Origin: Pseudomonadota bacterium | GTDB lineage: Bacteria > Pseudomonadota > Alphaproteobacteria > Rhizobiales > MH13 | Length of the DNA: 64,000 nucleotides | Assembly: GCA_039024915.1 (NCBI GenBank) | Contig: JBCCPK010000001.1 | Coordinates: 62,001 to 126,000, forward strand | Direction of reading: 5' to 3' | In this document: piece after piece, positions 49,205-58,555 of the stretch | How the letters are laid out: every line of letters begins with the position of its first letter | How positions within the stretch are numbered: the first letter of the stretch is position 1 | Notes under the pieces: generated by a model | Told to the model about the DNA's origin: nothing | The model's database searches: none | The model's input: the letters and a program-made list of their open reading frames with translations, nothing else | Position numbers and translations under genes: made by a program

Positions 49205-49573
49205 ATGACTGCCAGACGCTCCTCCGTCCAGCTCCGCGGCCCACTCGTCGCCCTTGCTCTGTGCGCGCTGTGCGCGCAGCAGCTTGTCGGCTTTGTCTTG
49301 GTCGCGTCCCCCGCGATGGCCGACGATCTGGCATGGACACTGTGTCTTTCAAGCTCGGACAGCGACCAGCCCGGCGAAAAAGGTCTCGTTTCCGCCGAGC
49401 TGTGCGACTGTATTATGCACCAGACGGGGGCTATCCTGTCGAGCGGCGATCCTGCCGTGTTGGTCGCCCTTGGTCTGGCCAAGCAGCAATCACCCCTCAT
49501 CGGCGAACGTCCGATTGGGATTTATCCAACGGGTCCTCCGCCTGCGCGTGGACCCCCGGTTTTCCTCATTTAA
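49205..49573 (+). CDS. DUF2946-like secreted protein upstream of PCuAC
   Basis: 122 residues. A hydrophobic signal segment (GPLVALALCALCAQQLVGFVLVA) is followed by a short periplasmic region with Cys residues: WTLCLSS and ELCDCIMHQTG. DUF2946-type proteins often precede copper-chaperone genes. The link is by position and by the CxxCxxxH-like pattern. It may take part in copper handling. Confidence 0.55.
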   Translation: MTARRSSVQLRGPLVALALCALCAQQLVGFVLVASPAMADDLAWTLCLSSSDSDQPGEKGLVSAELCDCIMHQTGAILSSGDPAVLVALGLAKQQSPLIGERPIGIYPTGPPPARGPPVFLI

Positions 49574-49642
49574 GCCAGTTACTTCGCCGGCTGTATGGGT
49601 GCGTCCCTGCAGGCGGCACCCTGCTTTCCTGAGGAAAAATCG

Positions 49643-50239
49643 ATGATGATCACTCTACAAAAAACCGTTCTGGCCGCCGGTACAGCCCTTTCACTGATCG
49701 CTGTACCCTCCGCCGCATTCGCCTGGTGTTCCGGCGGTTATGCGCAAACGACAATCGCTGAGCAGCTTGAGGAAGCGGTATCAACGCACGGCGCTGATAC
49801 GATTTCCGTTGGCGACTTGCACCTTTTCAACCGCCATGCGCTCGAGACACCGCCGAATGCCCGCAGCGCTGGCGGTTTTCTGTCGATCCACAATTATTCG
49901 TCCGAACCAAACAGGCTGGTGTCGGCCAGTTCCCCGGTGTCTGAGCGGGTCGAACTGCACACCATGACGATGGAAGACGATATTATGCGCATGCGTGAAC
50001 TCGAAGACGGCATTGAGCTGCCTGGAGAAACGCAGGTCGATCTTGAGCGCGGCGGTCTGCATATCATGTTCATCGGTCTTGAAGATCCATTTGTGGAAGG
50101 CGATGAAATCCCGGTCACGCTGACGTTCGCCAGCGGCGAAAGCCGGGAGATCATGCTGCCGGTTCGGGCGCGGACGATGGATCACGGCTCAATGGACCAT
50201 GGGAATGGTCACGGACACGATCACGGGAACCATAACTGA
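49643..50239 (+). CDS. Periplasmic copper chaperone PCuAC
   Basis: 198 residues from the ATG at 49643. A signal peptide (LAAGTALSLIAVPSAAFA) is followed by the PCuAC fold: AGGFLSIHNYSSEPNRLVSASSPVSERVELHTM...(Met-rich)...LERGGLHIMFIGL, the H(M)x10Mx21HxM copper site, and a C-terminal Met/His-rich tail. It delivers Cu(I) for cytochrome oxidase assembly with the SCO protein encoded next to it (1-nt overlap). Confidence 0.93.
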   Translation: MMITLQKTVLAAGTALSLIAVPSAAFAWCSGGYAQTTIAEQLEEAVSTHGADTISVGDLHLFNRHALETPPNARSAGGFLSIHNYSSEPNRLVSASSPVSERVELHTMTMEDDIMRMRELEDGIELPGETQVDLERGGLHIMFIGLEDPFVEGDEIPVTLTFASGESREIMLPVRARTMDHGSMDHGNGHGHDHGNHN

Positions 50240-50853
50240 TGCGTACGGTCAGACTTGTTGTTTGGGCCCTTGTGGGGCTTGCGCTCGTGGCGATGGGCCT
50301 GATCGCTTGGCAAGCGGCTCAGCGAGCCGGAGATGACCAGGCACTCTATGACGAGGCCGTTGAAACAATCGGCGGACCGTTTGAGCTGGTGCGTTCCGAT
50401 ACGCTCGAAACGGTCACCGACGCAGACTTCGCCGACAAACCGAAGGCGATCTTTTTTGGCTTCACCTTTTGCCCGGATGTTTGCCCGACGACTTTGTTCG
50501 AACTGGCGAACCACCTCGAAGCGCTGGGTGAGAACGCCGACAACATCCACGCCTTGATGGTGACCATCGACCCAGAACGGGACACTGCGGAGTTCCTGCA
50601 AGACTATGTGGGCGCGTTCTCCGACCGCATTGTCGGGCTGACCGGAAGCCAGGAAGCTATCGATGAAGTTGTCGCCAACTTTCGTGTCTACGCACGCCGC
50701 GTCGAGCTCGATGATGGCGACTACACGATGGACCACACCGCATCGATTTTCCTGATGAACACCGACAATGAGTTGGTGGGCACGATCGCCTATCAGGAGA
50801 ACCCCGATACCGCGCTGCAGAAACTGCAGCGCCTTGCGCAGAGCGAAGGCTAG
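50239..50853 (+). CDS. SCO1/SenC family copper metallochaperone
   Basis: 204 residues. One N-terminal membrane segment, then a thioredoxin fold with the CxxxC motif (FCPDVCPTT, residues about 80) and the distal His in DYTMDHTASIFL. It inserts Cu into the CuA centre of cytochrome c oxidase, in step with PCuAC. Translation starts at the TGA/ATG overlap of the previous gene. Confidence 0.95.
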   Translation: MRTVRLVVWALVGLALVAMGLIAWQAAQRAGDDQALYDEAVETIGGPFELVRSDTLETVTDADFADKPKAIFFGFTFCPDVCPTTLFELANHLEALGENADNIHALMVTIDPERDTAEFLQDYVGAFSDRIVGLTGSQEAIDEVVANFRVYARRVELDDGDYTMDHTASIFLMNTDNELVGTIAYQENPDTALQKLQRLAQSEG

Positions 50854-50856
50854 GAT

Positions 50857-51597
50857 ATGGCCGCGTCGGGGCGCACGCGCCTCGACCAGGCGTTGGTTGC
50901 GCGGGGATACTTCAGTTCCCGCGCCCGCGCCCGCGATGCGGTGGAAAGGGGCTGCGTCGTCGTCGATGGACAGGTCGCGCGGAAACCCGGGCAGCTCATC
51001 TCGTCGGATGACCCTGTGTCGGTGGATGACCCGGCATCCCGATACGTCGCCCGCTCAGCGCTGAAGCTGTCGGCCGCTCTGGATGCGTTTGGAGTTGATC
51101 CCGCTGGCCGGCATGCGCTCGATGTCGGCCAGTCGACCGGAGGCTTTACCCAGGTCCTTCTCGAGCGCGGAGCGGCGCACGTCACCGGCGTCGATGTCGG
51201 CCATGGCCAAGTGCACCCCAGCTTGCAGGACCATCAGCAAATCACGATCCTTGAGGGGATCAATGCGCGCCACGCCGACCAGATGCCCGTGGGCCCATTC
51301 GATCTCGCCGTCATCGATGTAAGCTTCATTTCGCTACGGCTGATCCTACCCGTCGTGGCGAGCCGACTTAAGCGCGGCGGCCCGGCCGTCGCCCTGTTCA
51401 AACCCCAGTTTGAAGTCGGCCGCTCGTCAGTCGGCAGCGGCGGCATCGTGACTCAACCGGACGCCGTTGACGAAGCGCTCGATGGCCTCGAAAGAGCCGT
51501 GCCACAGCTCGGTTTGCGCTGGCATGCGTCAATCCGCTCCCCCCTTCCCGGCGCTGACGGCAATGTCGAGCGGCTCGTGCATCTTGTCCGCTTGTGA
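50857..51597 (+). CDS. tlyA: TlyA family rRNA methyltransferase/hemolysin-like protein
   Basis: 246 residues. The S4 RNA-binding domain (RTRLDQALVARGYFSSRARARDAVERGCVVVDG) is followed by an FtsJ-like SAM domain with LDVGQSTGGFTQVLLERGAAHVTGVDVGHGQVHP and LAVIDVSFISLRLILP. TlyA methylates ribose in rRNA. It starts 3 nt after the SCO gene. Confidence 0.93.
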   Translation: MAASGRTRLDQALVARGYFSSRARARDAVERGCVVVDGQVARKPGQLISSDDPVSVDDPASRYVARSALKLSAALDAFGVDPAGRHALDVGQSTGGFTQVLLERGAAHVTGVDVGHGQVHPSLQDHQQITILEGINARHADQMPVGPFDLAVIDVSFISLRLILPVVASRLKRGGPAVALFKPQFEVGRSSVGSGGIVTQPDAVDEALDGLERAVPQLGLRWHASIRSPLPGADGNVERLVHLVRL

Positions 51598-52787
51598 GGG
51601 GCGAGCCATTTTATCAGGACGCACGACGCGACATACGACACCAGTTGGAAGCGGGGCCTCCTCCCATGGCTGAAGCACAATCCCTGAAACCCACACCAAG
51701 GCCAGCGCTTGGACGCGTGAGGGGCCTTTCGCAGCTTGCACAACGCGCCCGGTATGTTGCGCAACAAGGCACCCGCGTTGGCTGGTACGCTGGCCAGGCC
51801 TACCGGATGCGGAGGGTTCAACAGGCCGCGATCGAGGCTGACCCGACGCTGAGACCAAAGGTCGAATCCCCGAAGGGTCACGTTCCCGGTGTGCCCGAAT
51901 TGCTGCGCGGGGTCGCGGCGCTGTCAGCCCGCGATCTGGCGAACGTTGAGGCGGGCCTGTACCCCGCACCACGCGACAACGCAGACTGGGGCCAGCGCAT
52001 TCGCGACGCGCGGGCCTTTTTTGCGGACCTGCCAGAGGTCGCGCGCCGCCGCGCCGAACAGAACCACCAGGAAGTCCACGAAAGCGATGTGGCCGGCAAA
52101 CGCCCACGCTACTATGAGCAAAATTTTCACTTCCAGACCGATGGCTGGATGTCCGAGCGTTCGGCGCAGCTTTACGACACGCAAGTCGAGGTTCTGTTTT
52201 CAGGCGCAACGGAAGCCATGCGGCGGCAAGCTCTGGTTCCCATAGCCGACTTCATGCGCGGCCAGGACCAGCGGTCGGTGCGCGCGGTCGACCTCGCCAC
52301 CGGCCCCGGCAACATGGCCGACGCGTTGAGTCACGCGTATCCGCGCATGCCATTAACAGCGGTTGACCTGTCGGAGGCCTACACGCGACACGCACTGGGG
52401 CGTTTCAAGAAGGCGCGCCACCATCGGGGCATGGTTGCGAAAGGGGAAACGCTGCCGTTCGCCGATGGATCGGTCGACCTGCTGACCTGCGTTTTCCTGT
52501 TCCACGAATTACCACCGAAGATCCGCAAGCTGGTTGCGGCGGAGATCGCCCGCGTTCTCAGGCCAGGCGGCCTGTTCGCGTTCGTCGACAGCCTTCAACC
52601 GGGCGATACGCCAGCCTATGACGGGCTGCTGGAGCTGTTCCCGCAGTTGTTCCATGAGCCCTACTACACAAGCTACGCGACCACGGATCTGACCGCGCTT
52701 TTTACAGACGCAGGTCTGGAACCCGCCCACGATGATACCGCATTCGTCTCCAAGGTCCTCGCCTTCCGCAAGCCCGTCGGGGCCTAA
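51594..52787 (+). CDS. Class I SAM-dependent methyltransferase
   Basis: 397 residues from a GTG overlapping the tlyA stop (GTGA); an ATG at 51666 is the alternative. The core is AVDLATGPGNMADALSHAYPRMPLTAVDLSEAYTRHAL (motif I, near residue 225) and LPFADGSVDLLTCVFLFHELP. The first 200 residues are extra and helical. The substrate is unknown; ubiquinone-type or lipid methylation would fit, but nothing proves it. Confidence 0.85.
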   Translation: MRGEPFYQDARRDIRHQLEAGPPPMAEAQSLKPTPRPALGRVRGLSQLAQRARYVAQQGTRVGWYAGQAYRMRRVQQAAIEADPTLRPKVESPKGHVPGVPELLRGVAALSARDLANVEAGLYPAPRDNADWGQRIRDARAFFADLPEVARRRAEQNHQEVHESDVAGKRPRYYEQNFHFQTDGWMSERSAQLYDTQVEVLFSGATEAMRRQALVPIADFMRGQDQRSVRAVDLATGPGNMADALSHAYPRMPLTAVDLSEAYTRHALGRFKKARHHRGMVAKGETLPFADGSVDLLTCVFLFHELPPKIRKLVAAEIARVLRPGGLFAFVDSLQPGDTPAYDGLLELFPQLFHEPYYTSYATTDLTALFTDAGLEPAHDDTAFVSKVLAFRKPVGA

Positions 52788-52845
52788 TCAAATGGCAACC
52801 AGTCGGCGTTAGTGTCGCCGATCTCAACGGGTACGGGGAGCGGAC

Positions 52846-53163
52846 GTGACCAAGGTCGTCAAAGGTTGGATCATGCGCATCATAGGCTGGGGGCTGACGG
52901 TCCTTGGCTTTGTGATGTTTGTCCTGCCGATACCGCTCGGGATACCTGTCATGGCAACGGGCATGATGATCCTGATCACGACGTCGAAAACGGCGCGCCG
53001 GTGGTTTCGCTTTATCCGGATGCGTTCGCCAGTCACCGACAAGAGCTTTTCGTATATCGAGACGCGCGTTCCGGCGCGCATCGGTGCGGTCCTGCGCAAA
53101 ACGCGGTTTCGGGCCATTGGCCGCAAGGTGGCGCAGGCAGTCAGACAAGGTGATCCCGCTTAG
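52846..53163 (+). CDS. Small membrane protein (PGPGW/DUF454-like)
   Basis: 105 residues. Two hydrophobic segments separated by PIPLGIPVMATG (a Pro/Gly turn as in PGPGW or DUF454 proteins), then a basic tail with TSKTARRWFRFIRMRSP. It probably lies in the inner membrane. Function unknown. Confidence 0.65.
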   Translation: MTKVVKGWIMRIIGWGLTVLGFVMFVLPIPLGIPVMATGMMILITTSKTARRWFRFIRMRSPVTDKSFSYIETRVPARIGAVLRKTRFRAIGRKVAQAVRQGDPA

Positions 53164-53171
53164 GCCAGCGT

Positions 53172-54053
53172 TCAGTCGATCGAGATATCGAGACCGAGAT
53201 CAAGCGCCGGGGCCGACGCTGTGAGCCAACCGGACGAGATGTAGTCCACACCGCTCTCAGCGACAGCTGCTATCGTTTCCAGCGTGATGCCACCAGAGGC
53301 TTCAAGCACGACGCACCGCCCAATGGCCTCCTCGTTGAGCAGCACCGCCTGGCGCAGTTGATCGGGCTCCATATTATCGAGCATGACAACATCCGGCCTC
53401 GCCGTATCTGGAAGCTCCAGCAGGCTGACAAACTGGTCAAGTGTGTCGACTTCGATCTCGATTTTCACCAGATGGCCGGCAAACGCCCGCGCCGACGCCA
53501 TCGCCTCCACAACGCCGCCGCACACGGCAACATGGTTGTCCTTGATCAGGATCGCATCATCGAGGCCGTACCGGTGGTTCGACCCCCCGCCCATGCGCAC
53601 CGCGTACTTCTGTAGGGCCCGCAAGCCAGGAAGGGTCTTGCGCGTGCACGTGACCTTGGCATCAGTGTGAGCGATCGCGTCAGCGTAGGCGCGCGTTGCG
53701 GTGGCAATGCCGGACAGATGGGTCAGGAAGTTGAGGGCCACGCGCTCGGCTGACAGGACGTGGATCGCCGGCCCCTTGATGGTTGCAATGGTCGAGTCAA
53801 CCTCGACGGCTGCGCCGTCGGCTGTGTGGGCTTCAAAACGAACGCCCTTGCCGATCTGTGCAAAGGCTTCCTCTGCAAGCGGCAATCCGGCGATGACGCC
53901 GGGCTTACGCGCCTTGATAACCGCGCTTGCCGTTGATCCTTCGGGCAAAGTCGCAAGGCTGGTGATGTCCCCTGCCCGGCCCAGGTCCTCCCGCAGAGCC
54001 ATGCCCACAGCATCTACAATGATTGGATGCGGCAGCAGCGCGATAGAGCTGTT
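53172..54053 (-). CDS. nadC: Nicotinate-nucleotide pyrophosphorylase (carboxylating)
   Basis: 293 residues from the ATG at 54053. It converts quinolinate and PRPP to nicotinate mononucleotide. Motifs: ALREDLGRAGDITSLA, ERVALNFLTHLSGIATATRAY, TRKTLPGLRALQKYAVRMGGGSNHRYGLDDAILIKDNH, and EASGGITLETIAAVAESGVDYISSG. Third gene of nadA-nadB-nadC. Confidence 0.97.
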   Translation of the reverse strand, partial: NSSIALLPHPIIVDAVGMALREDLGRAGDITSLATLPEGSTASAVIKARKPGVIAGLPLAEEAFAQIGKGVRFEAHTADGAAVEVDSTIATIKGPAIHVLSAERVALNFLTHLSGIATATRAYADAIAHTDAKVTCTRKTLPGLRALQKYAVRMGGGSNHRYGLDDAILIKDNHVAVCGGVVEAMASARAFAGHLVKIEIEVDTLDQFVSLLELPDTARPDVVMLDNMEPDQLRQAVLLNEEAIGRCVVLEASGGITLETIAAVAESGVDYISSGWLTASAPALDLGLDISID

Positions 54054-54133
54054 CATACGATGTGAGACCCTAACCACCAAACGTCACCCTCGCCCTCTTG
54101 GCGGGGGCCGGTATGGAACCAAACATGGAATGA

Positions 54134-54156
54134 ATTCTCGCCACAAGGGCGAGAAT
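54134..54156. repeat. Intergenic palindrome between nadB and nadC
   Basis: ATTCTCGCC (54134-54142) and GGCGAGAAT (54148-54156) form a perfect 9-bp hairpin with a 5-nt loop, in the 124-nt gap between nadB and nadC. It looks like the ATTCTCGCC-type interspersed palindromes frequent in Rhizobiales, and could also attenuate or stabilise the operon mRNA. Only one copy is seen in this window. Confidence 0.6.
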
Positions 54157-54177
54157 GACACCGGCGCAGTTCACACG

Positions 54178-55752
54178 CTAGGCCGCTACAGCAGCCGGAC
54201 CCACCGCAGCGCGAAGCCTATCCAGCGTCCAGAATGACCGCTGGGATTGGGATGGGTCGCTTTGCGGATAGTCTGATCGGGCGTGCCCGCCCCGGCTCTC
54301 GGTCCGACTTAAGGCGCTGGCCGTCACGATCCACGCGGCGAGCGCCATGTTGCGGATCGAAAGATTGATCGCGTTGGTCCGTATCTGATCCAACGTGACA
54401 AGCGCCGCGTTCAAGCCGTCAGCGTTACGTTCGACGCCGACATGCTGGCCCATCACCATGCGGATCGCCCGGCTTGCCTCCTCATCGGAATGGCTAAGCG
54501 CAATCGCTGATCCATCACCTTCGATGGTCGTGCGGTTGAGTTCGGCGACGGGCATAACTTGCACAATGTCCTGCGCTATGCGCGCCCCGAACACGACAGC
54601 TTCCAGCAAAGAGTTGGACGCAAGGCGGTTCGCCCCATGCGCGCCGGTGGAGGAGACTTCGCCCGCCGCCCACAGACCATCGAGGGATGTCCGGCCTGCC
54701 GCATCGGTCAGGATACCACCCATGTGGTAGTGAGCCGCCGGCTCGACTGGCAGGGGCTCTTTCACCGGGTCGAGACCCGCCTCAATGGCGCTCTGGTAGA
54801 CCGTCGGGAACATGTCCGGGAATGCATCGCCGACCGCTTGCCGGCTATCGAGGAACGCTCCCTTGCCCGACTGGACGGCCCGATGGATTGCGCGTGCCAC
54901 GATATCGCGGGGGGCAAGTTCAAGGTCTGGATGGATACCCTCCATCAACCGTGATCCATCTGCATGGATCAGGGTTGCGCCCTTCCCGCGCAGGGCTTCG
55001 GTCGCCAGCGGCGCAGGGTCCTTACCGACGGACAGGGCGGTTGGGTGGAACTGGACAAACTCGGCATCCGCAATCACCGCACCGGCACGCGCGGCCATTG
55101 CAAGGCCCTGGCCACGCGCTTCGACAGGGTTCGTTGTCATGGCGTACAGTCCGCCAACACCACCGGAGGTCAATACCACGGCGCGGGTGTTAATTCGCGT
55201 CGCTTGCTGCGCGTGGCCCCCGTCTGCGCGCGCCTGCACGCCAACAACTTGCCGACCCTGGGTCAGCAGCACCTCAACGGCGTGGTTCTCGATGATACGG
55301 ATGCTCGGCGTCTTTTGAACCGCGTCAATCAGAGCCGCCATGATGGCTTTTCCGGCGCGGTCACCTTGAACGTGGACGATGCGATCGGCCGAATGGGCTG
55401 CTTCACGGCCGAAGGTCAGCTTTCCCTCGAGATCGGTATCGAAGGGCACCCCATAGCGCAGCAAGTCTTCGATGCTGGCATTCGCTTCGCGTACCAGAAG
55501 CGTCGCCATGCCTTCATCGACCAGCCCAGCGCCCGCATTGATCGTGTCGGCAAGGTGCGCCTGCCACGTATCGCCCTCGGCAATCGCCGCCGCGATGCCG
55601 CCTTGGGCCCAGGCGGAAGATGCGCCAAGTCCCAGCGGTGCGGACGTGATCACCGTGACAGGGCGAGGTGCCATCTTGAGGGCACAGAACAGCCCCGCGA
55701 GGCCGCCGCCGACAATCACAACGTCATCAGTATGGGTGGGTGAGTTCATCAT
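54178..55752 (-). CDS. nadB: L-aspartate oxidase
   Basis: 524 residues. FAD-binding at the N-terminus (VVIVGGGLAGLFCALKM), catalytic region SSAWAQGGIAAAI, HPTALSV, YHMGGILTDAAGRTSLDGLWAAGEVSSTGAHGANRLASNSLLEAVVFG. It oxidises L-aspartate to iminoaspartate, which NadA uses to form quinolinate. Full length; second gene of the operon. Confidence 0.97.
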   Translation of the reverse strand: MMNSPTHTDDVVIVGGGLAGLFCALKMAPRPVTVITSAPLGLGASSAWAQGGIAAAIAEGDTWQAHLADTINAGAGLVDEGMATLLVREANASIEDLLRYGVPFDTDLEGKLTFGREAAHSADRIVHVQGDRAGKAIMAALIDAVQKTPSIRIIENHAVEVLLTQGRQVVGVQARADGGHAQQATRINTRAVVLTSGGVGGLYAMTTNPVEARGQGLAMAARAGAVIADAEFVQFHPTALSVGKDPAPLATEALRGKGATLIHADGSRLMEGIHPDLELAPRDIVARAIHRAVQSGKGAFLDSRQAVGDAFPDMFPTVYQSAIEAGLDPVKEPLPVEPAAHYHMGGILTDAAGRTSLDGLWAAGEVSSTGAHGANRLASNSLLEAVVFGARIAQDIVQVMPVAELNRTTIEGDGSAIALSHSDEEASRAIRMVMGQHVGVERNADGLNAALVTLDQIRTNAINLSIRNMALAAWIVTASALSRTESRGGHARSDYPQSDPSQSQRSFWTLDRLRAAVGPAAVAA

Positions 55753-55795
55753 CGGTCCACCGGGTTGGCTGCAAGGCCGGCTGTCGGCCCCGCGC

Positions 55796-56920
55796 TTAGT
55801 TTTTCAGATTGACCATCGCCTCGACCGAACGACGGGCGCGCTTGGCCATTTCCTCAGGGATAAACACCTCGCCCTCCATCGTGAGAAGCGTGTCGAGGAT
55901 CTTGGGCAATGTGATCCGCTTCATGTGCGGGCACAGATTGCATGGCCGAACAAACTCGATTTCTGGCGCCGCGGTGGCCACATTGTCGGCCATCGAGCAT
56001 TCGGTCACCATCAGCACTTTTCCGTTTTTGTGCTCGGTTACCCAATCGATGATCCCAGCCGTGGAGCCGGTGTAATCTGCTTCCGCGATAACATCAGGCG
56101 GGCACTCGGGATGTGCGATGATCTTGATCGACGGATCGCTTTGCTTGTAGGCGCGCAACTCTTCGCCTGAGAAGCGCTCATGCACTTCGCAAGCGCCTTT
56201 CCATGCGATGATGTCGACCGATGTCTGCGAGGCGACCCAACGCGCCAGATACTGATCAGGCAGGAAGATGACCTTGTCGGTATTCAGGCTTTCGACAATT
56301 TGAACTGCGTTCGAGGAGGTGCAGCAAATGTCGACCTCGGCCTTCACGTCTGCCGACGTGTTGACATAAGCCACGACAGGGATGCCCGGGTAGGCTGCTT
56401 TCAAGGCGCGAACGTCCGACCCTGTGATAGACGATGCGAGGGAACAGCCGGCGTTCATGTCGGGAATGAGAACCGTCTTCTCCGGGTTCAGCATCTTCGA
56501 CGTCTCGGCCATGAAGTGCACGCCGCACTGAATGATGACGTCTTCACTGACCTTGGTGGCCTCTTTGGCCAGCTGTAAGCTGTCGCCAACGATGTCGGCG
56601 ACCCCATGGAAGATCTCCGGGGTCTGATAATTGTGCGCCAGAATGACCGCGCCGCGCTGTTTCTTCAGCCGGTTGATCGCGGCGATCGTCGGCGCGTGAA
56701 CGGGCCACTCGATGCGCGGGATCGCATGTGCCATCTTCTCATACAGATGACCGACTTCGGCCTCCACAGCTGGTGTGTAGGTCAGATCGGGCATCGGCAA
56801 ATGGTCAAAACGAGAGCTGGCGGGCGGCGCTGCGGTGGCGCGAGCCCAGTCGGGCATTGCAACCGGCGACAGCGTACGCGGGCTTTCAAGTTTGAAGTCG
56901 CCACCTATTTGTAAACTCAT
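55796..56920 (-). CDS. nadA: Quinolinate synthase
   Basis: 374 residues. It is an iron-sulfur enzyme that condenses iminoaspartate with DHAP. Three Cys ligands are visible in [22 protein letters not shown] and CNLCPHMK, with the [12 protein letters not shown]-like segment in between. It leads the nadABC operon (all minus strand), with a long upstream region that holds candidate regulatory sites. Full length. Confidence 0.97.
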   Translation of the reverse strand: MSLQIGGDFKLESPRTLSPVAMPDWARATAAPPASSRFDHLPMPDLTYTPAVEAEVGHLYEKMAHAIPRIEWPVHAPTIAAINRLKKQRGAVILAHNYQTPEIFHGVADIVGDSLQLAKEATKVSEDVIIQCGVHFMAETSKMLNPEKTVLIPDMNAGCSLASSITGSDVRALKAAYPGIPVVAYVNTSADVKAEVDICCTSSNAVQIVESLNTDKVIFLPDQYLARWVASQTSVDIIAWKGACEVHERFSGEELRAYKQSDPSIKIIAHPECPPDVIAEADYTGSTAGIIDWVTEHKNGKVLMVTECSMADNVATAAPEIEFVRPCNLCPHMKRITLPKILDTLLTMEGEVFIPEEMAKRARRSVEAMVNLKN

Positions 56921-57295
56921 GCGACCGTCCTCCTTGTGTCGCGGGGACCGAACGGCTCTGAAGACCGCTTCATCGGCTCAAATCGGTTTCAAGCAGCGCA
57001 AGATAACCGATCACTGGCCCCTAATTCTCATGATGAGCAAAAAGCGATTGGAAACGATACTGCTTTTGCTCAAGTTGAGTTTATACATAGAGCCAATCGC
57101 GCCGTGACGCAAGGGCAGCCTTGGCTCGCTGGGGAAAGTGGCCAGATTTCGCGGGCGACAAAAAGGCATCGTTGAAAAAAGTTGACGTCTGCCTTGAAGA
57201 AATTGCGTTTGGCTTTGGCCGTATGGGCGTGTAGGCGGGAAATCCGACCGGTGGCGGACATCGCGCCCCCTGCGGCGGGCAGATGAGGGACAGAC
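56921..57295. promoter_or_regulatory. nadA/MFS divergent intergenic region with candidate NadQ operator
   Basis: 375 nt without a gene. TGAGCAAAA (57034-57042) and TTTTGCTCA (57064-57072) are perfect inverted repeats, and CTCAAGTTGAG (57069-57079) is an overlapping near-perfect palindrome. On the minus strand a TATAAA lies right next to it, so the site would overlap the nadA promoter. The NadQ-like protein encoded at 60002-61093 is the obvious candidate regulator. The rest, 57110-57295, serves the divergent MFS gene. Confidence 0.6.
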
Positions 57296-58543
57296 ATGGC
57301 CGATAATCCAGCAAAACAGGTGCCTGCGACGGGTATTTCCGGAAACGCGCTTTTGCTGGTGATCGTCGCCGGTTGCCTCATTGCGCTTTTGTCATTTGGC
57401 CCGCGTTCGATTCTCGGCCTTTTTCTCGTCCCGGTGACCGAAGCACGCGAGTGGAGCCGCGAAATATTCGCGCTGTCTCTGGCGATCCAGAACCTGATGT
57501 GGGGAATCGGGCAGCCTTTTGCAGGCGCTATTGCCGATAAGTACGGCAGCGCCCGCGTGCTGGCCGGCGGCGGTATTCTCTACGCGGCCGGGCTGATGCT
57601 GATGGCGTGGGCGCCAACGCCGCTGTGGCTTTATTTCTCCGCCGGTATCTTGATTGGTCTTGCTGCCTCGGCAGGTTTCTCGATCGTTTTGGCGGCCTTG
57701 GGCCGCCGCGTCCCCCCAGCGAAACAGGCTTTGGTCTTCGGCATCGGTACGGCCGCCAGTTCGATGGGGCAGTTCCTGTTTGCACCCTTAGGCCGCTCGT
57801 TCATCGCGGACTATGGCTGGGAGCAAGCTTTGCTGATGCTCGGGGGCCTGATGCTGGCCGTGCCACTTCTGGCGTACGCCCTGCGCGGCAAGGCGGACTC
57901 CGAAGCCGCCGCAGACTTCATCAAGGACCAGACCCTCACCGACGCATTAAAGCAGGCACTTGCTTACCGGTCCTATGTGCTCTTGGTCGCTGGCTTTTTC
58001 GTATGCGGGTTCCACGTTCAGTTCATCGCGGCACACATGCCCGCCTATATTGAGGATATTGGTCTCGATCCTGCCATTGGGGCGTGGTCGATAGCACTGA
58101 TCGGCCTGTTCAACGTATTCGGTTCGCTTGCCTCAGGCGTCATCGCCGGGCGTTACTCGAAACCGATCTTTCTGGCGCTGATCTATCTGGGGCGCGCAGC
58201 CGCGATCACGCTTTTCCTGATCCTGCCGGTCTCATCTCTGACCGTTCTCGTCTTCTCGGCGACCATGGGCCTTTTGTGGCTGTCGACCGTTCCGCCCACC
58301 TCCGCCTTGGTCGCGATCATGTTCGGCCCAAAGTATCTCGCAACCCTGATGGGCATCGTGTTCTTCAGCCATCAAGTCGGCGCTTTCATCGGCGTCTGGC
58401 TGGGTGGGCGGCTGTTCGATACGACCGGTTCCTATGATGTCGTGTGGTATATCAGCATTGCCCTTGGCATCTTCGCGGCAATCGTGCATTGGCCGATACG
58501 CGAAGCTCGCGCCGACAGCCCACTGGCGACTCCCGCCGAATAA
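57296..58543 (+). CDS. MFS transporter, OFA-like
   Basis: 415 residues, 12 TM segments. The sequence SFGPRSILGLFLVPVTEAREWSREIFALSLAIQNLMWGIGQPFAGAIADKYGSARVLAGGGILYAAGL, with the motif A loop between TM2 and TM3, is typical of the oxalate/formate antiporter (OFA) and monocarboxylate-type branch. The substrate is not defined. Shine-Dalgarno GAGGGAC before the ATG. Confidence 0.92.
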   Translation: MADNPAKQVPATGISGNALLLVIVAGCLIALLSFGPRSILGLFLVPVTEAREWSREIFALSLAIQNLMWGIGQPFAGAIADKYGSARVLAGGGILYAAGLMLMAWAPTPLWLYFSAGILIGLAASAGFSIVLAALGRRVPPAKQALVFGIGTAASSMGQFLFAPLGRSFIADYGWEQALLMLGGLMLAVPLLAYALRGKADSEAAADFIKDQTLTDALKQALAYRSYVLLVAGFFVCGFHVQFIAAHMPAYIEDIGLDPAIGAWSIALIGLFNVFGSLASGVIAGRYSKPIFLALIYLGRAAAITLFLILPVSSLTVLVFSATMGLLWLSTVPPTSALVAIMFGPKYLATLMGIVFFSHQVGAFIGVWLGGRLFDTTGSYDVVWYISIALGIFAAIVHWPIREARADSPLATPAE

Positions 58544-58555
58544 AGGATCACACCC

